From Candidatus Limnocylindrales bacterium (GTDB lineage: Bacteria > Moduliflexota > Moduliflexia > Moduliflexales > JAUQPW01), in the NCBI GenBank assembly GCA_035559535.1, contig DATMBG010000040.1, positions 1 to 64,000 on the forward strand: a stretch of 64,000 bases of DNA, in the 5' to 3' direction. The number at the start of each line of letters is the position of its first letter. Within the stretch, counting starts at the first letter, position 1. Positions 1-8,230 of the stretch are shown piece after piece. Made by a program: the position numbers and the translations under genes. The notes under the pieces are model-generated. The model saw nothing but the letters and a program-made list of their open reading frames with translations, was not told the DNA's origin and searched no databases.

Positions 1-616
1 ATCGGAACTTACCAAGTCTGGCCTGGGCGCCCAGGGGGAGTCGAATCAAGGTCAACCAGGCTTCTTCCAGGCCGACTTCACTTTCATCTCCTAAAAGGTT
101 TTCTCCGGAGAAGAACACATCGGCTCGAGCATAAGGATCTACCGAGGCTTGAAATCCAAGTTCGACCTCTTTCACGGTGAATCGATTTCGAAGTATGTCT
201 GACTCTGATTCTGCTTCAGGGCCTTCTTCATTACCTTCCCCCTTAAAGGTTTTATTTCCGATGAAATTAACTTCTACCCGTATATCCGGGTTGAGGGATT
301 GTAAAAATCCGGGCCGCGGTGGGGGAGCTTGTTGTAGGAGCGGAGGTTGTTGGGCTAGGGAAGATAGGGGAGAGGGTGCTGAAGGAGAAGCCTCTCCGGA
401 CAGAGTTTCTGAAGAACCCGGCGCCTGGGAAAGATAAAAACCGGGTGGTCCCAACCCTACTTGGGTTGAGGGAATATCCGGTGACAACTTCAGAGAAACA
501 TAAGGGGGATCCATGTGATTGGCCCAACCTATCTGGAGATTTAGATTTAAAGTGAAGATCCAAAAACCTGCGAGAACCGCATTTTTAAGAAAAGTTCGCT
601 TCAGAACTCCTATCAT
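1..616 (-). CDS. Outer-membrane beta-barrel/porin-like protein, N-terminal part (runs off left edge)
   Basis: An open frame enters from the left edge on the minus strand and starts at the ATG at 614-616, behind a good GGAGG site. About 205 residues are present. A hydrophobic segment (roughly residues 8-25) could be a signal peptide. A Pro/Ser/Gln-rich linker follows (about 40-105), then a segment beginning NPDIRVEVNF and containing EVELGFQASVDPYARADVFF and EEAWLTL...LGKFR. That pattern resembles the start of the barrel in proteins annotated as zinc-regulated TonB-dependent receptors or porin-like proteins; the family assignment is from memory and uncertain. The zinc-type ABC transporter genes 7 kb away make a metal link possible, but this is inference. 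The C-terminal part lies outside the window. Confidence 0.6.
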   Translation of the reverse strand, partial: MIGVLKRTFLKNAVLAGFWIFTLNLNLQIGWANHMDPPYVSLKLSPDIPSTQVGLGPPGFYLSQAPGSSETLSGEASPSAPSPLSSLAQQPPLLQQAPPPRPGFLQSLNPDIRVEVNFIGNKTFKGEGNEEGPEAESESDILRNRFTVKEVELGFQASVDPYARADVFFSGENLLGDESEVGLEEAWLTLIRLPLGAQARLGKFR

Positions 617-683
617 TCTTTGCCTCCTTCGCCGCTTTAGTTTTATTCTGTTTCTCAAAACCCCTGCTATGATCGCATAGATA

Positions 684-1000
684 TCACCTACGTATTTCCC
701 AGAGGAATCTCTTCGGCTTTCCCTCACCCCCAACCCTTCTCCCAAAGCTTCGGAAGAGGGGAACTGGTAGATCTCCAAGCCAACCTCTCACAGGAGGTTC
801 AGTTAATCTTATCCTGGTGCTTATGTCCCTTAACTCCCTTCCCGTGTCGGGAAGGGAAGTCGGAGGGGTTAAGCCCAAAAATCTACCCCACAAAGAGGTT
901 AGGGTGGGGCGGTCTCTACTTTATACCCCATTTCAATACCGACTTGGTATAAGACATTCCCCTCAAAGAGGGTCGCTGGCCGGGTATACGGAAAAATAGC
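684..1000. repeat. Intergenic string of short hairpins (gap 617-1195)
   Basis: The 579-base gap holds no credible gene. It contains consecutive short inverted repeats: one centred on an AAGCTTC core near 747-765, CTTCCC/GGGAAG near 838-858, a CCCCAC/GTGGGG pair near 885-915, ATACC/GGTAT near 936-952 and CCCCTC/GAGGG near 959-972. The phrase CTTATCCTGGTGC (808-820) recurs at 13072-13084, and the AAGCTTC-centred hairpin has relatives near 13013-13044 and 17690-17725. This is a mosaic of dispersed palindromic repeats, not one mobile element. Confidence 0.6.
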
Positions 1001-1195
1001 CGAAAATTTAAGCCGATTAAGACTCTGAACAATTTAAAAAGCAGGGTCTATACCAACCGGAATGTGAAGGGATTGAAGTAAAGGGAAACTCTGTTTAAGA
1101 TCTGCTATTTTGAGGGCTTAGAAGATAAAATAATCGACTTGAGGTTTCCGTCTAAAGGAAGAAAAAAGATGGGTCAAATCCCCCAGTGGGGGAAA

Positions 1196-2611
1196 TCACA
1201 CACCGGATTCAGGAGGAGTGATTCCAAATTTCTCCATCCGATATCGAAGGGTATCTCGGGTCAATCCCAAGAGTCTGGCGGCCTGAACCCGATTCCAGTT
1301 GGTATGCTTAAGGGCTTGCAGAATAATTTGCCGTTCCAGTTGATCCAAGATAATCCCTCCCGGCGGGAAGTTTATAACCGGTTCTTCCAGGTTTATCTGT
1401 GCTGTTAAATTTTTAACCTGACTCAAGGAGCCCAATCCCAGATGCTCCGGTTGAATTTCCTCGCTATCCACCAATAGGACAGCTCTTTCCAAGACATGAC
1501 TCAACTCCCGTACGTTACCAGGCCAGGGATAGGTGGTTAGAACTTTTAGGGTCCGTTCTGAGAGTTTCTTCATGGATTTATTGTATCGGGCGCTGAATTT
1601 TCTAAGAAAATGCTGGGCCAGCAGGAGGATATCCTCTCCCCGTTCCCTCAAAGGAGGAAGGTCGATGGTTAAGACCTTCAATCGATAGTAAAGATCTCTT
1701 CGGAAAGATCCTTCCCTCAAAGCCTTATCCAGATCTTTATTGGTAGCGGCCAGGATTCTTACGTCTACCTGTCGGTCCCTCAATCCTCCTACCCGCCGAA
1801 CCACTTTTTCTTCTATGGCTTTCAACAGTTTACCCTGTAGACTCTGATCTAAATCTCCAATTTCATCTAAGAAAAGAGTTCCCTGATCAGCCGCCTCGAA
1901 TAAACCCATTTTAGATGTTTTGGCATCTGTAAAAGCTCCCTTTTCATAACCGAATAACTCTACTTCCAGCAAGTTGGTTGGAATAGCTGTACAATTAACT
2001 TCTATAAAAGGTCCCTGAGCCCTACGGCTGGTATAGTGAATGGCTCTGGCTACTAACTCCTTGCCGGTTCCGGTTTCTCCGGTGATCAACACGGTTAAAG
2101 CCTCACCGCCTTTTGCTATATCCAACTCGGCAATTTGCCTGATTCTCTTGAGAACCAATTGCATCTTCTCACACTGACCGATAATATCTCTTAACCCAAA
2201 TCTTTTGGATGCCCGGTCCCGGTAGTAGCTGAGCTCCTGTTGAAGTTTGACCATCTCCTGAACTCGATCTGCTAAAAGCTTTAATTCGTCGAGATCTACA
2301 GGTTTCCTGATATAATCGTAGGCACCCAGCTTCATGGCCTCAACGGCACTTTCTATAGATCCATAGGCCGTTATTATGATGACATAGATCGAAGGGTCCA
2401 GCTCTTTAATTTTCTTTAAGAGTTCCATACCCTCGATTTTAGGTAAACGCATATCCAGAAAGACGAGATCCGGCCTCATTTCCCGGACGAGTTTTAACCC
2501 CAACTCCCCGTCCTCGGCGGTCAGGGTTTCATATCCGTATCCAGATAAAAATTTCTGGATAGATTTAGCCAACATTTTCTCATCTTCGATAACCAATATG
2601 GTAAAAGACAT
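1196..2611 (-). CDS. Sigma54-dependent response regulator, NtrC family
   Basis: A 471-residue protein with the full NtrC-type layout. The receiver domain (1-120) has acidic residues E9 and D10, phosphorylation site D53, T81 and K103. The central AAA+ domain (about 145-375) has Walker A GETGTGKE, a GAFTDA loop, Walker B LFLDEIGD and an arginine-finger region (FRRDLYYRL). A C-terminal Fis-type helix-turn-helix ends in RVQAARLLGLTRDTLRYRM. It would activate sigma54 promoters when phosphorylated. The sigma54-contacting loop reads GAFTDA rather than the canonical GAFTGA, a variant found in a minority of the family. It follows the sensor kinase gene by 93 bases and is almost certainly co-transcribed and phosphorylated by it. 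The target genes are not evident. Confidence 0.93.
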   Translation of the reverse strand: MSFTILVIEDEKMLAKSIQKFLSGYGYETLTAEDGELGLKLVREMRPDLVFLDMRLPKIEGMELLKKIKELDPSIYVIIITAYGSIESAVEAMKLGAYDYIRKPVDLDELKLLADRVQEMVKLQQELSYYRDRASKRFGLRDIIGQCEKMQLVLKRIRQIAELDIAKGGEALTVLITGETGTGKELVARAIHYTSRRAQGPFIEVNCTAIPTNLLEVELFGYEKGAFTDAKTSKMGLFEAADQGTLFLDEIGDLDQSLQGKLLKAIEEKVVRRVGGLRDRQVDVRILAATNKDLDKALREGSFRRDLYYRLKVLTIDLPPLRERGEDILLLAQHFLRKFSARYNKSMKKLSERTLKVLTTYPWPGNVRELSHVLERAVLLVDSEEIQPEHLGLGSLSQVKNLTAQINLEEPVINFPPGGIILDQLERQIILQALKHTNWNRVQAARLLGLTRDTLRYRMEKFGITPPESGV

Positions 2612-2704
2612 ACCGATAACCTCTTACTTCTTCAAAGCCCATCTGAAAATCTCCAGAGAATCCGATTTCTCGGAGAGAAGATTTGTAAGCCTGACCTTAA
2701 CCGG

Positions 2705-4240
2705 TTAAGATTTAACCGGCAATAAGATCTTTACATGGGTTCCATGGCGGTATTTACTTTCTATGTGGATTTGGCCCCCATGCCTTTCAACTACTTTCCG
2801 TGCAAAAGCCAGACCCAATCCACTGCCGTCGACTTTTGTCGTAAAGAAAGGATCAAAGACTCTGGGTAAAGCTTCCTCTGGAATTCCCTCACCTGTATCC
2901 TGAAATTCAATCTGAATATACGCCTCTCCAGGATCAGGATGGGAAGATTCCGATAAAACGAGTCGAGATCGGATGAACAGGTTGCCACCGGTGGGCATCG
3001 CCTCCAGGGCGTTTGAAATAATCTCCGATAGAATCTGCTCCATCTGGACAGGGTCCAGGAAAATCTCCGGAAGATCCTCTTGTAAATCCGTTTCCAGACA
3101 GACTCCTCGCCCGGCGAACTGGTTTTGGAAGGTAGAAATCAGATGGCCCAAAAGGATATTAATGTTTTCTTTAAAGGGATTAAAAGGAAACGGCCGGGTA
3201 AAATCCAGTAAGTGGCTGATCCTCTTCTCCAGTCGATCAACCTGGGAGATAATATCCCTGAGGTTTTCTTCCAGGTTCCCGTTATTTGAGTTTAATTCCC
3301 GCAAACTTACCTGTGCAACCGCCCGGATATTGGCCAGCGGATTTCTCATCCCATGGGCTACGGTGGCCGACATCTGTCCAATGGAGGCCAGCTTTTCAGA
3401 CTGAATCAGTTGATTTTGAGCCAGTTCGAGTTCTTTTATTTTAATCTGTAAATCGAGGTTGGTTTGGGTCAGGTGTTCCTGAAATTCTTTAAGTTTTTTG
3501 GCCATTTTGTTAAAGGAACTGATCAAGGCTCCTATTTCATCCCGGGTCCACAAGGGAATTTCATACTCCAGGTGACCTTCCCCAAAAATTTCTGTAGCTT
3601 TTTTGAGCTCCTCGATGGGTCGAGAAATGTTAATAGAAATAAAGGTTGCTGCAATAATCCCAAAAATCAAAGAACAAAGGATTCCTATGATCAGAACAAG
3701 CCAGGAGTCACTTTCGATGCGTTTAATAGTCTGTAGAGCGGTTATGGAAGCCTGTTTAGAAACCCAGATAAGTTTCTGAATGATATTTTCAAATGCCTCT
3801 AAAGTCGTTTGTTCCAGGACTTTTTCCATCAATTCGATTGCTTTTTCCTTCTCACCCCGGTCGTAAAGGGAGAGGATCTCCTGGGTTTCTTTATCGATCT
3901 GTAGGTAAAGAATTTCCAGATCTTCAATATCACGGGCTTCGCCGGATGGAGGGGTGAGCTTTTTCAAGTCCTCTATTTTTTCCGCTAAAATCTGATGGAA
4001 TTTAATCAGTTCCTCTCTGGCATCAGTATCTCCTTCCGTAAGGTAATCGGAAATCTCTTTAAGTTGCCGGTTAACGGTGGCTTCTATCTCTCCCAACATA
4101 AGCGTCTGGATATATTTCGGTTCTAAATCTTGAAGAGCCGAGTGAATATGTTGAGAGGTCCAGATCGATAACCCTCCCACAAAAAGCAGAGGAAGCATCA
4201 TGATCAGGGAAGCAAGTAAAAGCTTTTTCTTAAAGGTCAT
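2705..4240 (-). CDS. Membrane sensor histidine kinase (HAMP-HisKA-HATPase)
   Basis: A 511-residue inner-membrane kinase. TM1 (about 7-27) is followed by a helical periplasmic sensor domain (about 30-178) without conserved ligand motifs that I recognise, TM2 (about 180-203), a HAMP linker (about 204-256) and a coiled segment. The dimerisation domain has the H box AHGMRNPL with phospho-acceptor H296. The ATPase domain shows the N box (SNALEAMP), G1 (DTGEGIP), F box (FDPFFTTK) and G2 (GSGLGLAFARK). An HGMRNPL-type H box (Arg instead of the usual acidic residue) is typical of NtrB/AtoS/ZraS-like kinases that partner sigma54 activators, which fits the next gene. It starts at ATG 4240 with only a weak AAGAAAA upstream. 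Confidence 0.92.
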   Translation of the reverse strand: MTFKKKLLLASLIMMLPLLFVGGLSIWTSQHIHSALQDLEPKYIQTLMLGEIEATVNRQLKEISDYLTEGDTDAREELIKFHQILAEKIEDLKKLTPPSGEARDIEDLEILYLQIDKETQEILSLYDRGEKEKAIELMEKVLEQTTLEAFENIIQKLIWVSKQASITALQTIKRIESDSWLVLIIGILCSLIFGIIAATFISINISRPIEELKKATEIFGEGHLEYEIPLWTRDEIGALISSFNKMAKKLKEFQEHLTQTNLDLQIKIKELELAQNQLIQSEKLASIGQMSATVAHGMRNPLANIRAVAQVSLRELNSNNGNLEENLRDIISQVDRLEKRISHLLDFTRPFPFNPFKENINILLGHLISTFQNQFAGRGVCLETDLQEDLPEIFLDPVQMEQILSEIISNALEAMPTGGNLFIRSRLVLSESSHPDPGEAYIQIEFQDTGEGIPEEALPRVFDPFFTTKVDGSGLGLAFARKVVERHGGQIHIESKYRHGTHVKILLPVKS

Positions 4241-4552
4241 ATTGTTTTCTTAAAGAAGGTATGCATTTACCCTCAATAGAATCAAATAATCCACGGATTT
4301 AACTTAAAAAGTCGATAACGGTTACTTTTTGCTTCATTTTTGCTTTAAAAGGCCGGATCAAACCCGATAGAAATATCTAAATTATATAGTATTACAAGTT
4401 CAAAGGGAGAAAAAGTTCTATCTTTACCTTCATCAGTTACGGTTGAACAGGTTAAGATTCTTGATGATTGATTCAGTTTAAAAATGGGATGTGGGCAAAC
4501 CTACATAATTCAGTTTGCAAATTTTTACGGACAGAAACCAAATCCAAGGATA

Positions 4553-4589
4553 TTGACGGCTCTCTTTTCAGAGCATAATCTAAAGAGAG
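4553..4589 (+). promoter_or_regulatory. Candidate pfkA promoter with overlapping inverted repeat
   Basis: TTGACG (4553-4558), a 17-base spacer and TAATCT (4576-4581) form a plausible sigma70 promoter about 140 bases before pfkA. A perfect 8-base inverted repeat, CTCTCTTT (4560-4567) and AAAGAGAG (4582-4589), straddles the -10 element and could be an operator. The rest of the divergent gap (4241-4723) is AT-rich and I see no gene in it. Confidence 0.35.
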
Positions 4590-4723
4590 GAACCCGAACA
4601 CTTTCTACTCGGTTCTTTCCCTTAGGAAATAGGGACAAAAAAAGTAAGGTTATTCATTCTGCTTCAGAATTAACCGATGATTCCAATAGGTATTTTAAGG
4701 TTTAAGGAGGAAAGGTAATCAAC

Positions 4724-5704
4724 TTGAAAAAAATTGCAGTTTTAACCAGTGGGGGGGATGCGCCGGGGATGAATGCCTGCATCCGGGCCGTTGTTCGTAC
4801 TGCCCTTTACAAAAATCTCAGGGTGATTGGAATTCGACGGGGCTATAGCGGTCTTCTTTCTGGGGATTTCATGAAAATGACTACCGGCTCCGTCGCCAAT
4901 ATCATTCAACGAGGGGGGACTATTCTGGGTACTTCCCGGTGTGAAGAGTTCAGAACTTCAGAGGGGAGGGCCCGGGCCTTTGAGATGATTCAAAAAGAAG
5001 GCATTGAAGGGCTCATCGTCATCGGCGGAGACGGAACCTTTCGAGGGGCTTATGAGCTGTCCCGACAGGGAGATGTTCCCATCGTGGGAGTTCCAGGGAC
5101 CATCGATAATGATGTGTATGGGACTGATGAGACGATCGGTTTTGATACGGCCATCAACACGGCCCTGGAAGCCATTGACAAAATTCGGGATACCGCGGCT
5201 TCCCATGAGCGGGTTTTCTTTGTGGAGGTGATGGGGAGATCCTCGGGTTTTATCGCCGCCCAGGTGGGACTGGGTGGAGGTGCTGAGTTCGTGGTAGTTC
5301 CCGAAACAAGAACCGATCTCAACGAGCTTTGTGAAAGACTTCTTAAAAGCATTCGACGGGGTAAAAAAGCCTGTATCGTCATCGTAGCCGAAGGAAAGGA
5401 ATCTGGAGGGGCTTTCCAGATAGCCCAACAAGTCAATGCCTGTATTGGAACCGAATATCGGGTTTGTGTACTCGGGCATATTCAACGGGGAGGTTCCCCC
5501 ACAGCCCGAGACCGCGTCCTGGCCAGTAAATTGGGCTCTGCTGCCGTAAACGCTCTACTTGCCGGTCATAGAAACGTCATGGTTGGAGAAGTCAAAGGAG
5601 AAATCGTCTTGACCCCCTTGGAAGAAACCTGGACCAAAGTTAAACCCATCGATCGCTCCTTGCTGGAACTGGTCGATATCCTGGCCGGAGGCACTAAGAA
5701 TTGA
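4724..5704 (+). CDS. pfkA: ATP-dependent 6-phosphofructokinase
   Basis: A 326-residue cytosolic glycolytic enzyme that phosphorylates fructose 6-phosphate. It has the N-terminal GGDAPGMN nucleotide loop (10-17), IGGDGTFRG (100-108) and PGTIDND (124-130) with the catalytic Asp at 128. Gly104 (in GGDGT) and the Gly in PGTIDND are the residues that distinguish ATP-using enzymes from pyrophosphate-dependent ones, so the donor should be ATP. Length matches the bacterial PfkA family (about 320). The start is TTG at 4724, chosen because a strong AAGGAGG lies just upstream and the protein then begins MKKIAVLTSGG, as in the family. A long hairpin follows one base after its stop codon and leads straight to the glcF-like gene. 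Confidence 0.96.
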   Translation: MKKIAVLTSGGDAPGMNACIRAVVRTALYKNLRVIGIRRGYSGLLSGDFMKMTTGSVANIIQRGGTILGTSRCEEFRTSEGRARAFEMIQKEGIEGLIVIGGDGTFRGAYELSRQGDVPIVGVPGTIDNDVYGTDETIGFDTAINTALEAIDKIRDTAASHERVFFVEVMGRSSGFIAAQVGLGGGAEFVVVPETRTDLNELCERLLKSIRRGKKACIVIVAEGKESGGAFQIAQQVNACIGTEYRVCVLGHIQRGGSPTARDRVLASKLGSAAVNALLAGHRNVMVGEVKGEIVLTPLEETWTKVKPIDRSLLELVDILAGGTKN

Positions 5705-5705
5705 C

Positions 5706-5847
5706 GGGAGTGTGGGAGGTGTGGGAGCATGGAAGTATGGAAGTATGGAAGTGGGAGAGTATAGAAGTGAGGGATTTCTTCTATACTTTCCCACCCCTAT
5801 ACCTCCATACTCCCCTACTTCCATACTCCCACACCTCCCACACTCCC
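5706..5847 (+). repeat. Long purine/pyrimidine hairpin between pfkA and glcF (element A)
   Basis: Left arm 5706-5767 (purine-rich), loop 5768-5777, right arm 5778-5847 (pyrimidine-rich). The outer 22 bases of the arms are perfectly complementary. Inside, the left arm has octamer units of the TATGGAAG type, and the right arm is about one octamer (8 bases) longer. It begins one base after the pfkA stop and ends 13 bases before the glcF ATG, which has no Shine-Dalgarno sequence. It has no T-tract, so it is not a classical terminator. Confidence 0.85.
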
Positions 5848-5860
5848 ATACATTCTTTAG

Positions 5861-7168
5861 ATGGACCTGTTATCACCTGAAGTTCAAAGTGAAATACTTA
5901 AGTGTGTTAGATGCCGGACTTGCTTGCCAGTTTGTCCTACCTTTGCAGAACTAGAAGTAGAGATGGATTCTCCCAGAGGACGTATTGCCCTGGCCAAAGC
6001 CTTATCCGAGGGAAAAATTTCAGTTACAGAAAGACTGGTTGGACATTTGTACTGTTGCCTGGATTGCAGAGCTTGTGAAACGGTCTGTCCCTCGGGGGTT
6101 AAATATGGAGAGATTATTGAAAGTGCAAGGTCTTATGTGGAAGAACACTGGAAGCGCCCCAAACCGGAGCAGTTCCTTAAAACCCTCTTTTTGAAAGAAA
6201 TCTTTCCTTATCCCAGACGGCTGGAAGGGTTAGCCTGGATACTTCGACTTTATCAGAAAAGTGGTCTTCAAACCTTCCTTCGTAAATTCAATTTGACCCG
6301 TTTATTGCCTGGAAATTTAGGAGAACTGGAAAAAATGACGCCGGTTCTGTCCAATCGATCATCCCGCTCCACACTTCCTTCGATCATCCCTCCCAAAGGA
6401 GAGAGGCGATATCGGGTAGCCCTGCTCTTAGGATGTATCACAGATATCGGTTTTGCTTCTTTGAATGAAGCAACGGCCCGGGTTCTCTCCGAGAACGGAT
6501 GTGAAGTCCTGACGGTCAAAGAGCAGAAATGTTGTGGAGCTTTACAGGTCCATAACGGAGAGTCTAAAATAGCCCGAGAGATGGCCAGATACAACCTCCA
6601 GGTCTTTGAAAGCGCGGGGGTCGATTACGTGATTGTAAATGCGGCAGGGTGTGGAGCCATGTTGAAAGAATATGGCTTCTTACTGGGCGACGACTCGCAA
6701 TATCGGGAACGGGCCCGAATCTTCAGTAGCCAGGTACGGGATGTCAACGAATTCCTGGTCGATGTGGTACAGGCTAACGGAGGACTTCGAGGAACCCTAA
6801 ATCCGATACCCAAGCGGGTGGCTTACCATGATGCCTGCCATCTGGCCCATGGTCAGAGGGTCAGAAAACAACCCCGTAAACTCCTCCAGTCCATTCCGGC
6901 ACTGGAACTTGTCGAACTCAAAGAATCCGACTGGTGCTGTGGAAGCGCCGGAATTTATAACATCACGAACTATAACATGTCCATGCGGTTACTGGATCGA
7001 AAGATGGATAACGTGGCAAAAACTCGGGCAGAAATCCTTGCTGCTGCCAACCCGGGATGCATGATCCAACTGGAAGTAGGGATCAAAAAGAAGGGTCTGG
7101 CAATGAAGGTCATGCATCCTATTGAGCTTTTAGATAAAGCCTACCATCCAGAACATCCTTTCTTATAA
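5861..7168 (+). CDS. glcF: Glycolate oxidase iron-sulfur subunit (GlcF type)
   Basis: A 435-residue protein. Two N-terminal [4Fe-4S] motifs, CVRCRTCLPVCPT and CLDCRACETVCPS, are followed by two CCG (heterodisulfide-reductase-type) domains. The first CCG domain has LLGCITDIGFA and KCCGALQVHNGE; the second has YHDACHLAHGQ and DWCCGSAGIYNI. This is the standard GlcF layout. The protein passes electrons from a GlcD-type flavin subunit, probably to the membrane quinone pool. A candidate flavin partner lies at 13353-14804, separated by the metal-transport block. The ATG at 5861 gives the expected N-terminus but has no ribosome binding site, being preceded by the C-rich arm of a long hairpin. A related 2-hydroxyacid oxidase (for example D-lactate) is the alternative. 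Confidence 0.88.
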   Translation: MDLLSPEVQSEILKCVRCRTCLPVCPTFAELEVEMDSPRGRIALAKALSEGKISVTERLVGHLYCCLDCRACETVCPSGVKYGEIIESARSYVEEHWKRPKPEQFLKTLFLKEIFPYPRRLEGLAWILRLYQKSGLQTFLRKFNLTRLLPGNLGELEKMTPVLSNRSSRSTLPSIIPPKGERRYRVALLLGCITDIGFASLNEATARVLSENGCEVLTVKEQKCCGALQVHNGESKIAREMARYNLQVFESAGVDYVIVNAAGCGAMLKEYGFLLGDDSQYRERARIFSSQVRDVNEFLVDVVQANGGLRGTLNPIPKRVAYHDACHLAHGQRVRKQPRKLLQSIPALELVELKESDWCCGSAGIYNITNYNMSMRLLDRKMDNVAKTRAEILAAANPGCMIQLEVGIKKKGLAMKVMHPIELLDKAYHPEHPFL

Positions 7169-7265
7169 TAAAAAGTTATTAAGAAAGATAAAAGAAAAGG
7201 ATGGAAAACCCATTTTTTGATCTTTAGGCCCTTCCAGGGGTTAGAGGGAAGAATAAATAAGGAAG

Positions 7266-8141
7266 TTATAAATCTTCCAATAACTCCGAAGCCCGTTTAC
7301 TTACGGAACGAGGAACGACCTTCTGCCCAGGGAAGCGAAAGCTGCTATAACCCAGGACTCCGGAGAAGACCAGGGAAGCGAAAAGAACAATGCTGGCTCC
7401 GGAGGCGATATCCAGATAATAGCTGAGATACATGCCTACTACGGCAGTTAGAGACCCCAGCAGAACCGATAAACCCACCAACTTACTGAAACTATCGGTT
7501 AGGAGGCGGGCCGTAATGGCCGGGGTAACGATGGCGGCAGCGATCAAAGTGACGCCCATGACCTGCATGGAAGCAATAATAGCCGCAGCCAGGATGAGAG
7601 AAAACAGGGTGTTTACCCGGCGGGTGGGAACTCCATAAACTCTGGCGACTTCTTCATCAAAGGTGCTAAAGAGGAGCTGTTTATAAAAAAAGAAAATTCC
7701 CATGGCTGCAAACAGGGTCACTATGAGAATAACCACAAGATCGGTGGAAGTAACCCCTAGAATATTACCGAATAGAGCGGCCTCAAAGTTCCTTGTAAAT
7801 TTTCGGGCCCGGCTGATCAATGCGACCCCCATGGCGAAGCTGGCGGTGGTAACAACCCCGATGGCGGCGTCTGCTCCGATTTTTCTCCGTCGCGTAACCT
7901 CGTTAATCACCAACGCAGCTAAAAATCCCCACAACGCTGCACCTACATAAAAATTAAGACTTAATACATAGCTGATAACCGCTCCCCCAAAAACGGCATG
8001 GGATAAACCATGGCCAATGTAACTCATTCTTCTTAAAACAATATAAACTCCGATGAGTCCACAAAGTCCTCCGACCAGAAAGGCGGCCAGGAGTCCTCGG
8101 CGAAAGAACTCATATTGGAAAGGATGTAGGAGAAATTCCAT
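7266..8141 (-). CDS. znuB: Metal ABC transporter permease (ABC-3 family, ZnuB/MntB-like)
   Basis: A 291-residue membrane protein of the ABC-3 family with about eight hydrophobic segments. Family-typical stretches include GGLCGLIGVYIVLRRMSYIGH (near the N-terminus), SHAVFGGAVI and GVTLIAAAIVTPAITARLL. It forms the channel of the zinc or manganese importer encoded with the upstream ATPase and binding protein. Start at ATG 8141 immediately follows the pyrimidine-rich arm of a hairpin in the transcript and has no Shine-Dalgarno sequence. Convergent with glcF; the 97-base gap shows nothing distinctive. Confidence 0.88.
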   Translation of the reverse strand: MEFLLHPFQYEFFRRGLLAAFLVGGLCGLIGVYIVLRRMSYIGHGLSHAVFGGAVISYVLSLNFYVGAALWGFLAALVINEVTRRRKIGADAAIGVVTTASFAMGVALISRARKFTRNFEAALFGNILGVTSTDLVVILIVTLFAAMGIFFFYKQLLFSTFDEEVARVYGVPTRRVNTLFSLILAAAIIASMQVMGVTLIAAAIVTPAITARLLTDSFSKLVGLSVLLGSLTAVVGMYLSYYLDIASGASIVLFASLVFSGVLGYSSFRFPGQKVVPRSVSKRASELLEDL

Positions 8142-8230
8142 GGGAGAACGGGAAGGTGGGAGAGGGAAAGAATGAGGTGTGGAAGAAATATGCAGACTCC
8201 CACACTTCTATCTTTCCACACTTCCACCTT
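8142..8230 (-). repeat. Hairpin filling the znuC-znuB gap (element B)
   Basis: The whole 89-base space between the znuC stop (8231-8233) and the znuB ATG (8139-8141) is an imperfect inverted repeat with arms near 8152-8184 and 8199-8230. Read as transcript (minus strand), the purine-rich arm comes first and the pyrimidine-rich arm abuts the start codon, as in element A. Sequence words (GTGTGGAAG, GGTGGGAG) resemble those of element A. Confidence 0.75.

Noticed and set aside
4484-4705. 73-residue frame upstream of pfkA
   Set aside because: No ribosome binding site, low-complexity translation without family features, and it overlaps the promoter region.
4958-5485. 175-residue minus-strand frame
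   Set aside because: Antisense to pfkA.
5706-5847. Element A as a classical rho-independent terminator
   Set aside because: Arms of over 60 bases and no U-tract; the downstream gene starts 13 bases later.
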